Assembly (NCBI GenBank): GCA_002392275.1
Contig: DGGQ01000113.1
Span: 1-10,757 of the forward strand
DNA: 10,757 nt
Origin: Treponema sp. UBA3870
Lineage (GTDB): Bacteria; Spirochaetota; Spirochaetia; Treponematales; Treponemataceae
Reading direction: 5' to 3'
Below the pieces are notes generated by a model. The model had not been told where the DNA came from. It saw nothing but the letters and a program-made list of their open reading frames with translations, and did no database searches. Each line of letters starts with the position of its first letter. Within the stretch, counting starts at the first letter, position 1. This document shows positions 1 through 5,416 of the stretch, piece by piece. The position numbers were made by a program, and so were the translations under genes.

Positions 1-154
1 ACGAGGCGATGACTATCTTCTTCATAGCCTGCATTCCGGCATTGTGCCCCATTACACGGGGAACACCGTGGGCTTTAGCCCATCTGCCGTTTCCGTCCAT
101 AATTATCCCGACGTGAACGGGGGCAGATGAGATTTCCGAGGAGCTTTTAGTCAC
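1..154 (-). CDS. uppS: Isoprenyl (undecaprenyl) diphosphate synthase, N-terminal part; gene runs off the left edge
   Basis: The first 51 residues of a cis-prenyltransferase are visible. The enzyme condenses isopentenyl diphosphate onto farnesyl diphosphate to make the C55 carrier lipid for peptidoglycan and other envelope polymers. The family's diphosphate-binding motif MDGNGRWA is at residues 19-26 with the catalytic Asp at 20. It is followed by the HG..R..GH pattern (HG at 29-30, GH at 36-37). The start is taken as GTG at 154-152: no other start codon lies between it and the frr stop in this frame, the conserved block begins only about 14 residues later, and a weak AAGG (minus strand) lies just upstream. 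The gap to the frr stop is 5 nt, so the two are surely co-transcribed and perhaps translationally coupled. The remainder of the protein lies outside the window. The family is certain; the exact start is less so. Confidence 0.93.
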   Translation of the reverse strand, partial: MTKSSSEISSAPVHVGIIMDGNGRWAKAHGVPRVMGHNAGMQAMKKIVIAS

Positions 155-159
155 AGGCC

Positions 160-702
160 TTAGTCCATTATTTCTTTTTCTTTGGCTTCGTAGACCTTGT
201 TGATTTCCTCGATGTATTTGTCTGTGAGCTTCTGGAGTTTGTCGGTCTCCTGCTTCAGCTGGTCCTCAGTGATTTCACCAGCCTTCTGCTGTTTTTTGAG
301 CTCATCGTTTCCATCCCTGCGTATGTTACGGATTGTGGTGCGATATTTTTCTGCCGTGGCTTTTGCCTGTTTTACAAGGTCCTTGCGGCGGTCCGCTGTT
401 AGTGGAGGAATGGAGATTCTGATAACCTTTCCGTCGTTGCTCGGATTCAGTCCAAGCTCTGCCTTCTGGATTGCCTTTTCAATGGCGGAAATGAGAGACT
501 TGTCAAACGGTGTCACCACGACCATTCTTGCCTCTGGAATTGAAATTGTGCCGACCTGGTTCAATGGAGTTGGTGTTCCGTAATAGTCAACCCTCACTCT
601 GTCAAAAATTGATGCGCTCGCGCGTCCTGTGCGGATTGAGTTGAACTCGTCCTTAAGTGCGCCAACGGTTTTTTCCATGCGGCTCTCGTTATCTCCTGCC
701 AT
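160..702 (-). CDS. frr: Ribosome recycling factor
   Basis: A 180-residue RRF, close to the usual 185. It acts in the cytoplasm with EF-G to split the post-termination 70S ribosome. The family pattern is seen throughout: an N-terminal helix with SIRTGRAS at residues 22-29, the small beta domain (about 31-104) with YYGTPTPLNQVG and later NPSNDGKVIRISIPPLT, then the long charged helices of domain I with RRKDLVKQAK and the IRNIRRDGN segment near 125. The start ATG at 702-700 is fixed by a near-perfect Shine-Dalgarno AAGGAGG at 714-708, five nt away. It follows tsf after a 154-nt gap, where many bacteria carry pyrH; pyrH is not here. uppS follows 5 nt after its stop. Confidence 0.98.
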   Translation of the reverse strand: MAGDNESRMEKTVGALKDEFNSIRTGRASASIFDRVRVDYYGTPTPLNQVGTISIPEARMVVVTPFDKSLISAIEKAIQKAELGLNPSNDGKVIRISIPPLTADRRKDLVKQAKATAEKYRTTIRNIRRDGNDELKKQQKAGEITEDQLKQETDKLQKLTDKYIEEINKVYEAKEKEIMD

Positions 703-740
703 AAATTCCTCCTTAAACTGGCTGAAAAATAAATCTGCTC

Positions 741-755
741 GATAACTTGGTTATC
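741..755. repeat. Perfect inverted repeat between tsf and frr
   Basis: GATAAC and GTTATC (6 bp each) flank a TTG spacer, a short perfect palindrome. On the minus strand a TTGATA hexamer (757-752) overlaps it, with TTTATT 18 nt further on, a poor candidate promoter for frr-uppS. If that promoter is real the palindrome would sit where an operator would. No U-tract follows directly on the minus strand, so it is not a standard terminator. Function unknown. Confidence 0.35.
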
Positions 756-819
756 AAACCCTGTAACAAAAAATTTTCGCCCGCCCCCAAAAACATTTGT
801 TCCCGGAGACGGACATTAT

Positions 820-848
820 GATGGCGCAAGCCATTAACCAACGCCATC
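820..848 (-). other. Stem-loop just downstream of tsf
   Basis: A 7-bp perfect stem, GATGGCG with CGCCATC (15-nt loop), begins 8 nt after the tsf stop on the minus strand. The bases after it read ATAATGTCC, not a U-run, so it is not a textbook Rho-independent terminator; a short T-run comes only about 25 nt further on. It could stabilise the 3' end of the rpsB-tsf message or act as a weak pause. The stem is equally good on the plus strand, so sequence alone does not fix the strand. Confidence 0.4.
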
Positions 849-856
849 CGAAAAAA

Positions 857-1690
857 TTATTTTCCCAGAACGAAAAGTTTTATGTCACCAAACTCAAGCT
901 TGGCTCCAACATCCTTTCCAATTTCATCAAGCTTGGCCGCGACGGTCATCTTGTCGTCCTTTACAAACATCTGGTCAACAAAGCAGACTTCGGCAAGGTG
1001 CTTCTTGATTTTTCCGGCAAGGATTCCCTGCTTTACGTTCTCTGGCTTTGAAGCAACCTTCTCGTCATTGTTCATCTGTGTCATGAAGATTTCCTTCTGC
1101 TCGTCGATGTATGACTGAGGGACATCAGACTGCTTGATGTATGAAGGTGTGTAGGCAACAAGGTGCATACAGCAGTCGCGTGCGAATTCCTTAACCTTGT
1201 CGTCCTCGGAACCCTTTACCACGACAATAGCGGCGGTCTTGTAGTCGGAGTGGACATAGGAACCAACAGAGGCTCCCGCTGGAACATCAACAACTGCGAC
1301 AGTGCTGACAGACATGTTCTCGTGGGTCTTTGCAGCAAAATCCATAAGGATATTTGTCAGCTCGTCCTCGACCTTTGTGTAGCCCTTTTCAAAAATCACG
1401 TCCAGAATCTTCTCTCCGGCAGCGATGAAGCTTTCGTTCTTTGAAACAAAGTCTGTCTCGCAAACAAGTCCAACGGCGGCAATCTTGCTTCCGTTCTGTC
1501 TGATGAAGATGTGTCCTTCGCTGGTTGTTCTTTCGGAACGCTTCGCGACAGCTGCCAGACCCTTTTCCTTCAACAGCTTTGCGGCCTCGTCAAAATTTCC
1601 GTCGGTCTCCATCAAAGCCTTTTTGCAGTCCAACATACCAGCGCCGGTTGCCTCGCGCAGTTCCTTTACCTGTGAAGCTGTAATAGCCAT
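857..1690 (-). CDS. tsf: Elongation factor Ts
   Basis: EF-Ts, 277 residues, the guanine-nucleotide exchange factor that regenerates EF-Tu-GTP. The N-terminal UBA-like domain (1 to about 50) carries VKELREATGAGMLDCKKAL. The EF-Tu-contacting signature TDFVSKN is at 79-85. The core dimerisation subdomains and a typical C-terminal end (KLEFGDIKLFVLGK) follow, so the gene is full length. The ATG at 1690-1688 is preceded by GGAG seven nt upstream. It lies 69 nt after rpsB, the near-universal pairing, and the gap contains a strong hairpin that may tune the S2 to EF-Ts ratio. Confidence 0.98.
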   Translation of the reverse strand: MAITASQVKELREATGAGMLDCKKALMETDGNFDEAAKLLKEKGLAAVAKRSERTTSEGHIFIRQNGSKIAAVGLVCETDFVSKNESFIAAGEKILDVIFEKGYTKVEDELTNILMDFAAKTHENMSVSTVAVVDVPAGASVGSYVHSDYKTAAIVVVKGSEDDKVKEFARDCCMHLVAYTPSYIKQSDVPQSYIDEQKEIFMTQMNNDEKVASKPENVKQGILAGKIKKHLAEVCFVDQMFVKDDKMTVAAKLDEIGKDVGAKLEFGDIKLFVLGK

Positions 1691-1700
1691 TTATTTACTC

Positions 1701-1750
1701 CAAAAATTTAAATTTAAGAAAACGCCGGCCAATCAAAATCGACCAGCGTT
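1701..1750 (-). terminator. Intercistronic hairpin with U-rich tail between rpsB and tsf (attenuator candidate)
   Basis: On the minus strand, 9 nt after the rpsB stop, AACGCTGGTC (1750-1741) pairs with GGCCGGCGTT (1730-1721) over 10 consecutive base pairs around a 10-nt loop. Two of the pairs are U-G and one more nothing but canonical, so the helix is intact only in minus-strand RNA; in plus-strand RNA the two U-G pairs become A-C mismatches. A T-rich stretch (1720-1701) follows. This resembles a Rho-independent terminator. Because tsf needs transcription through it, partial attenuation or 3'-end protection of an rpsB-only mRNA is more likely than full termination. There must be read-through unless tsf has its own promoter, which I do not see. 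Confidence 0.55.
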
Positions 1751-1759
1751 GTGAGGGGC

Positions 1760-2635
1760 TTATTTGCCTGAATAAACCTTGTCCTCGTCGATGAAGTCCT
1801 GCTCGTCCTTCCTGTCGGCCTCCACATCCTCTTCCTTAACTTCTGTGGGTGTGTAGTTTGAGTAGTCAACGATTTCCTCGTCCTCGCTCTTTGTTGATGC
1901 GTCTGTTGTCACATCGTCCTCGTCTCCGAGTGTCTCAATAATCTTGAGTCCCTGCTCGTTGTCGGCCTCGATGACAGCGTTTGCGATGATTGATGTGAAA
2001 AGGCTGATTGCGCGGATTGCGTCGTCGTTTCCAGGAATTGGGAAGTCGATTCCCTCTGGGTTGCAGTTTGTGTCAACGATTGCGACAATAGGGATGCCCA
2101 TGCGGTGAGCTTCCTTAACGGCAATCTGCTCCTTGTGTGTATCGATAACGAAGATGGCTCCCGGAAGTTCCTTCATTTCCTTGATTCCACCGTAGTTCTT
2201 CTGGAGCTTTTCCTTTTCCTTCAGAAGACCGGCGACCTCTTTCTTTGTGAGGTTGGAGAAGGTTCCGTCAACTTCCATCTTTTCAATTTTCTTGAGACGG
2301 AGAAGTGATTTTTTGATTGTTGCAAAGTTTGTGAGTGTTCCACCAAGCCAGCGGTTGTTTACATAGTACATTCCGCAGCGTTCTGCTTCCTTCTGTACCG
2401 CCTGCTGTGCCTGCTTCTTTGTTCCAACAAAAAGAACTGATTTTCCAGAAGATGCAACCTTGCGGATTTCCTCATAACTTTCCTTGATTGCTGTGATTGT
2501 CTTCTGCAAATCGATGATGTGAATACCATTGCGCTCTGCGAAGATGTACTTCTTCATGCGCGGGTCCCAACGCTTTACCTGATGTCCGAAGTGAACTCCA
2601 GACTCCAGGAGACTTTTCATGGTAACTACTGCCAT
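1760..2635 (-). CDS. rpsB: 30S ribosomal protein S2 with acidic C-terminal extension
   Basis: S2, 291 residues. The family core (about residues 5-232) is complete: LLESGVHFGHQVKRWDPRM, FAERNGIHIIDLQKT, VNNRWLGGTLTNF at 92-104, the GAIFVIDTHKEQIAVKEA block near 159-175, and VDTNCNPEGIDFPIPGNDDA at 188-206. S2 binds late to the 30S and holds S1. From about residue 237 the chain runs into an acidic tail of roughly 55 residues, making the protein longer than the usual 240 or so. The start is ATG at 2635-2633, where an AAGGAG Shine-Dalgarno lies 7 nt upstream and S2 homology begins. The frame stays open a further 37 codons upstream, but that stretch does not resemble S2 and covers a structured leader. 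It is followed by tsf. Confidence 0.98.
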   Translation of the reverse strand: MAVVTMKSLLESGVHFGHQVKRWDPRMKKYIFAERNGIHIIDLQKTITAIKESYEEIRKVASSGKSVLFVGTKKQAQQAVQKEAERCGMYYVNNRWLGGTLTNFATIKKSLLRLKKIEKMEVDGTFSNLTKKEVAGLLKEKEKLQKNYGGIKEMKELPGAIFVIDTHKEQIAVKEAHRMGIPIVAIVDTNCNPEGIDFPIPGNDDAIRAISLFTSIIANAVIEADNEQGLKIIETLGDEDDVTTDASTKSEDEEIVDYSNYTPTEVKEEDVEADRKDEQDFIDEDKVYSGK

Positions 2636-2773
2636 GCTTAACTCCTTCACCGGAAAACCTTTGTCTTTTTTGACCGGCTTTCCTACCTGACCTTTTACTC
2701 GTGACCCGACCATGCGGATCCGGAAGATTTCGTAACAGCCCACCAAAAAATCTGGCCTGCTGTCCGGTAAAAC
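2636..2773 (-). promoter_or_regulatory. Structured 5' leader of rpsB, candidate S2 autoregulatory element
   Basis: The 137-nt gap between the maf stop and rpsB can fold with its ends together. On the minus strand TTTTACCGGA (2772-2763) pairs with TCCGGTGAAG (2654-2645) over 10 consecutive pairs, two of them U-G. The 3' arm includes GAAG, the first half of the GAAGGAG Shine-Dalgarno (2648-2642). Inside lie a 6-bp hairpin GATCCG/CGGGTC (2720-2703) and a CAGC/GCTG stem (2762-2759 with 2739-2736). The tetramer CCGG, which can pair with itself, occurs four times (at 2650, 2674, 2720 and 2764), so alternative folds that free the Shine-Dalgarno are possible. S2 is known to repress its own operon in other bacteria; that this leader does so is inferred. 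Confidence 0.5.
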
Positions 2774-3363
2774 TACTCAATTATAGAATAATTTTGCGAT
2801 TTGAGTATATCATAAACATCAAATATAGGCAAGCCCATAACGCTGGATTCACTGCCTTCAATTTTTGATATGAAACATGAGGCAAGTCCCTGGATCTTGT
2901 ATGCTCCGGCTGCGTCGTGCCATTCATCGGAATCAAGATACCAGTCAATCTCCTTGTCGCTCATTTTGTTTAGGGTCACAAGGTTCACGCTTGAACGGCT
3001 GACAATTTTTTTGTCCAGGCTGTTGTATACGGCAACCCCCGTTATGACCTTGTGCGTGTTTCCCTGGAACTGCCTTATGAAATCTGCTGCCTCTTCTCTT
3101 GACGATGGTTTTCCGTAGATTTTTCCTTTGAAAATTATAACCGTGTCCGCCCCCAGAATCCATGGAACAGTCTGTCCCTCCGGCGCGGATTTTATGATTG
3201 CCTTGACCTTCTCGTTTGCCAGGTATTCCGCCACATTTTCCAGGGGCAAATCCTCCGGGTACTTTTCATCGATGTTTGCTGGGATGACCGCGAAAGGGAT
3301 GTTAAGAAGTTTAAGGATTTCCTGTCTGCGTGGCGAGGATGATGCCAAAATTATTGGGTCCAC
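2773..3363 (-). CDS. maf: Maf-family nucleoside triphosphate pyrophosphatase
   Basis: Maf/HAM1-fold house-cleaning enzyme, 196 residues (usual 190-200). It hydrolyses non-canonical or excess NTPs (dTTP/UTP-type in the YhdE branch) to monophosphates. Visible motifs: the N-terminal phosphate-binding LASSSPRR at 6-13, the catalytic GADT at 71-74 with Asp73, GKP at 84-86, the AGAYKIQG block at 152-159 and the C-terminal SSVMGLPIFDV at 173-183. The branch assignment (dTTP/UTPase rather than m7GTPase YceF) is inferred from the AGAYKIQG form and is tentative. The start is GTG at 3363-3361 with AAGAGG upstream; no ATG fits. Its promoter region faces the tRNA-Arg promoter, and its 3' end holds the rpsB -10 box. 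Confidence 0.95.
   Translation of the reverse strand: MDPIILASSSPRRQEILKLLNIPFAVIPANIDEKYPEDLPLENVAEYLANEKVKAIIKSAPEGQTVPWILGADTVIIFKGKIYGKPSSREEAADFIRQFQGNTHKVITGVAVYNSLDKKIVSRSSVNLVTLNKMSDKEIDWYLDSDEWHDAAGAYKIQGLASCFISKIEGSESSVMGLPIFDVYDILKSQNYSIIE
2780..2785 (-). promoter_or_regulatory. Perfect -10 box for rpsB inside the 3' end of maf
   Basis: The minus strand has TATAAT at 2785-2780, within the last codons of maf. With the normal spacing transcription would start at 2773, and the very next bases form the 5' arm of the leader helix. The -35 region is weak (TACTCA at 16 nt or ATACTC at 17 nt). The match between predicted start and leader structure supports it. maf read-through could also feed rpsB. 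Confidence 0.5.
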
Positions 3364-3378
3364 TTGATTTTCCTCTTG

Positions 3379-3407
3379 TTGACAATTTGGAATTAAAAAT
3401 ATATCTT
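3379..3407 (+). promoter_or_regulatory. Promoter of the tRNA-Arg gene
   Basis: A consensus -35 TTGACA at 3379-3384 is followed after 17 nt by TATCTT (3402-3407, four of six consensus bases). Start of transcription is predicted near 3414. A short stem-loop, ACCAC/GTGGT (3414-3418 with 3425-3429), would form the very 5' end of the precursor, just before the mature tRNA. On the minus strand the same AT-rich stretch offers TATATT (3403-3398) for maf, without a good -35, so the two promoters may overlap. Confidence 0.65.
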
Positions 3408-3433
3408 GTGTCTACCACCTAAGAGTGGTTAGC

Positions 3434-3507
3434 GGGAGATTAGCTCAATTGGATAGAGCGTCGGCCTCCGGAGCCGAAGGTTGTGGATTCGAGTTCCGTA
3501 TCTCCCA
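3434..3507 (+). tRNA. tRNA-Arg, anticodon CCG
   Basis: A full cloverleaf can be drawn by hand. The acceptor stem GGGAGAT (3434-3440) pairs with ATCTCCC (3500-3506), discriminator A at 3507. The D arm is GCTC/GAGC with GG in the loop. The anticodon stem is TCGGC/GCCGA around the loop CTCCGGA, giving anticodon CCG at 3468-3470, which reads the Arg codon CGG. The variable loop is short. The T loop is TTCGAGT, on a T stem with two wobble pairs (G-U and U-G). CCA is not encoded, since AGA follows the discriminator, so RNase Z cutting and CCA addition are needed; an rnz gene lies about 2 kb away. Confidence 0.97.
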
Positions 3508-3513
3508 AGACAT

Positions 3514-3558
3514 AAAAAAAGGACATCTAGAAGCGTCTGCCCATAGGTGTCCTTTTTT
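3514..3558. terminator. Rho-independent terminator, probably bidirectional
   Basis: GGACATCT (3521-3528) pairs with AGGTGTCC (3545-3552) over 8 bp with one G-U. An A-run (3514-3520) lies upstream and a T-run (3553-3558) downstream, and these could also pair. On the plus strand it ends the tRNA-Arg transcript 6 nt after the tRNA. On the minus strand it is followed by T7 and would end the HEAT-protein message, 13 nt after its stop codon. The helix is slightly better on the plus strand. Confidence 0.85.
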
Positions 3559-3570
3559 GTTGCCAAAAAA

Positions 3571-4254
3571 CTATTTTGACTGTATATCTCTGATAAGATT
3601 GTATGCTTTTGTGCGTACGGCGGTTGCCAGTCTGTAGTTTGTGGCGATATTTGTGATTGCTTCAAGCATCGGTCTGCGGTCCTGAACTGTGTCGGCAAGT
3701 TTCTCGTATGCAAACAGGAGCTCAAGCGCAAGGGAGCTTGACGGATTCAGCGCGTCGTATCTTCTCTGCATGAAAATGATGGCGTTCACAACCTCGTCGC
3801 TCTCGTTCAGCCCGATGTCTCCAAGGGCATGTACAGCGGCAGCCGCAACCATTGGCTCCTGCTCGTCGGCGATAATCTGCACCAGAGTGTTCTTTGCATC
3901 CTCGGTTCCGACCTGACCAAGAAGCTCGCATGCCTTTTTGCGGACATCCGGGTAGTTGTTCATCAGCCTTCCGTTTGTGCGAGACCTCTTTGTAACACCT
4001 TCTCCTGCCAGACTTTTGAGGGATGAAACCATGTCAGGTGTTGTGCGTCCCTCGTTTACAGCATTCTCCAGATACTGCAGGGCAAGGTTTTTCATCTCAT
4101 ACTCAGGGGATGCCGTAAGTTCGGCAATCATGACATCCTCAAAACTCGACAGATAGTCTTCCTCAACTGTCTTCTCTGTTCTGGACTGCGCGGAAACAGT
4201 TCCCGCCATTGCAAGGAAAAGTGTTCCCACGGCAATCAGCTTTGTTACTTTCAT
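3571..4254 (-). CDS. Exported HEAT-repeat-like protein of unknown function
   Basis: Length 227 residues. A classical signal peptide (KVTK, hydrophobic residues 5-18, VSA then Gln) predicts cleavage after Ala22 and a periplasmic protein. The mature part is mostly helical with a HEAT/PBS-lyase-like cadence. Helix pairs at about 52-66 (LALQYLENAVNEG), 106-130 (DVRKKACELLGQVG then DAKNTLVQII) and 133-155 (PMVAAAAVHALGDIG) show the A..AL..LG pattern; the last 50 residues continue as helices. Such repeats usually bind proteins; no catalytic residues are evident and I do not recognise a named gene. The ATG at 4254-4252 has AGGAGG nine nt upstream. Its own promoter lies in the gap after the lipoprotein gene. 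Homologues are likely in other treponemes, but I could not check. Confidence 0.85.
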   Translation of the reverse strand: MKVTKLIAVGTLFLAMAGTVSAQSRTEKTVEEDYLSSFEDVMIAELTASPEYEMKNLALQYLENAVNEGRTTPDMVSSLKSLAGEGVTKRSRTNGRLMNNYPDVRKKACELLGQVGTEDAKNTLVQIIADEQEPMVAAAAVHALGDIGLNESDEVVNAIIFMQRRYDALNPSSSLALELLFAYEKLADTVQDRRPMLEAITNIATNYRLATAVRTKAYNLIRDIQSK

Positions 4255-4287
4255 TAATCAAATCCTCCTAGAATCTTCTTTGGGGTA

Positions 4288-4316
4288 ATTTTACTATATT
4301 ATCGTTAAAAAATCAA
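4288..4316 (-). promoter_or_regulatory. Promoter of the HEAT-repeat gene
   Basis: On the minus strand TTGATT (4316-4311) and TAAAAT (4293-4288, five of six consensus bases) are separated by exactly 17 nt. Predicted start is at 4281 (A), leaving a 26-nt leader that contains the AGGAGG Shine-Dalgarno (4269-4264). The -35 box nearly touches the stop codon of the upstream lipoprotein gene. Confidence 0.6.
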
Positions 4317-4318
4317 TT

Positions 4319-5299
4319 TCAAATAGGTGGCAGATGTAATTTCCACTCACCATTTGCAGATTTTTTAAAGTAATAATATACGGTGTCCTCATCACCATCG
4401 ACATGGACGACTTTTACCTGGGTGTCCGTCTCGTATCTGATTTCATCGACGGTACGCCCGGTTCTTGACGGTATGAACACATACTTGAAGTAGTCCTCCA
4501 GGGTTTTCAGGGTGATTCCCTTTACCGGAAGCCTGTTCTGTGCCTTCTGCAGATTGGTTCTGGTTGACCAGTATTTTATGCTCGCGTCGTCAACGTATGT
4601 GCGCCATTTCTTGTAGTCCTTGTTCTTCATTATCTCGGACAGGATGTCTATTATCGCAAGGATTGACTTTTTGTCCTCGGTAAAAGCCTCCCTTGTAATG
4701 TTTGACGCAGAGTTGATTGAACGCTCGTACTCCTCCTGAAGGGTTGTGTCAACAGCTGGCTCCTCGACCGGCTCCTCAACTTTTGTTTCCGGCTCGACAG
4801 GTGTTTCCTCAACTACAGCAGATTCCTCAACCGGTGTTTCCTCAACTGGCGGATCCACTGTTTCCGGTCTTGTCTGTATGTCCGGCGGATTTGAAAGTGT
4901 CTGGGTCCTTTTTCCAACCGAAGGCGGCACAGAAATAGTGGGGCTGTCAGGAATTGACGGTCCAGCGGGGGATGCTGCCGAGGAATCCTTCTCCGTGAAC
5001 AGGAATTCGCTTATGGGATAAACTGGCGGTTCCTTTTTTTCTTCGGTGGCCTCCTTTTTCTCATCGATTTCTTCAGGTTTTTCCTCGGGCTTTTTGCTGT
5101 CGGAACTTGTGACTGCGCGTTTTCCAGTTGGATACGGTGTCAGGGTCAGCTTTTCGTTTGAATTTGTGGAACCGGTGGACCTTGTTGCGACCTGTATTGC
5201 TCCGTCATCTTTTGGAGCGGATTTTTTAACACAGGACACAAACACGGCTGCGGACATGAGAACCAAAATTAGATTTCTATCAATCTTGCGAATCTTCAT
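4319..5299 (-). CDS. Putative lipoprotein with Pro/Glu-rich stalk and conserved C-terminal domain
   Basis: From ATG 5299-5297 the protein has 326 residues. KIRKIDR and a hydrophobic run (9-22) precede Cys23 in AVFVSC. Phe at -3 is unusual for proteobacteria but tolerated in spirochaetes, so I call a lipidated protein. Residues 30 to about 190 are low complexity: Lys/Glu-rich near 68-90, Pro/Ser-rich to 150, then degenerate VEETPVE repeats (151-183). This looks like a flexible stalk across the periplasm. The last 135 residues are ordered (helices near 205-245, then a strand-rich end with TQVKVVHVDGDEDTVYYYF). They recall small NTF2-like folds, a weak impression only. An in-frame extension to 5368 lacks a signal peptide, so the ATG before KIRK is chosen. 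No Shine-Dalgarno fits; a promoter ends 6 nt before the ATG. Confidence 0.8.
   Translation of the reverse strand: MKIRKIDRNLILVLMSAAVFVSCVKKSAPKDDGAIQVATRSTGSTNSNEKLTLTPYPTGKRAVTSSDSKKPEEKPEEIDEKKEATEEKKEPPVYPISEFLFTEKDSSAASPAGPSIPDSPTISVPPSVGKRTQTLSNPPDIQTRPETVDPPVEETPVEESAVVEETPVEPETKVEEPVEEPAVDTTLQEEYERSINSASNITREAFTEDKKSILAIIDILSEIMKNKDYKKWRTYVDDASIKYWSTRTNLQKAQNRLPVKGITLKTLEDYFKYVFIPSRTGRTVDEIRYETDTQVKVVHVDGDEDTVYYYFKKSANGEWKLHLPPI
4751..4849 (-). repeat. Degenerate repeats coding for VEETPVE-type units
   Basis: Residues 151-183 of the lipoprotein consist of irregular copies of a Val-Glu-Glu-(Thr/Glu)-Pro unit (VEETPVEES, VEETPVEPE, VEEPVEEP). In the DNA the plus strand shows the recurring string GTTTCCTCAAC and GGCTCCTC variants. 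The units are neither perfect nor of equal length, but such coding repeats tend to gain or lose units between strains. Confidence 0.65.
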
Positions 5300-5305
5300 A
5301 CCCCA

Positions 5306-5334
5306 ATTATACCCCCAAAAGTTCTGTTTGAAAA
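5306..5334 (-). promoter_or_regulatory. Promoter of the lipoprotein gene abutting its start codon
   Basis: On the minus strand TTTTCA (5334-5329, four of six) and a perfect TATAAT (5311-5306) stand 17 nt apart. Only 6 nt (TGGGGT) separate the -10 box from the ATG at 5299, so the normal +1 falls on the A of the start codon. The message would be leaderless. Confidence 0.6.
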
Positions 5335-5416
5335 GCGGTGTACTGCAATAATAACAACACATTTGCAAAAACCGTTACAGTTGTAGAAAATCAATTTTTA
5401 TGCTAGGATTCGGTCC

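Noticed and set aside
752..757. TTGATA as the -35 box of a frr promoter
   Set aside because: The partner -10 is poor (ATTTAT at 17 nt or TTTATT at 18 nt), so it is mentioned only with the palindrome and not listed as a promoter.
2636..2746. Open frame extending rpsB by 37 codons to an upstream ATG at 2746
   Set aside because: The added residues do not resemble S2, and the inner ATG at 2635 has a good Shine-Dalgarno at the right distance. The region is better read as a structured leader.
3398..3403. TATATT as the -10 box of a maf promoter
   Set aside because: There is no acceptable -35 at 15-19 nt on the minus strand. It may still work, but cannot be supported from sequence.
5300..5368. Upstream start for the lipoprotein gene at 5368
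   Set aside because: It would bury the signal peptide behind 23 residues rich in Cys, Tyr and Asn, with no export signal. The -10 box lies inside this stretch.
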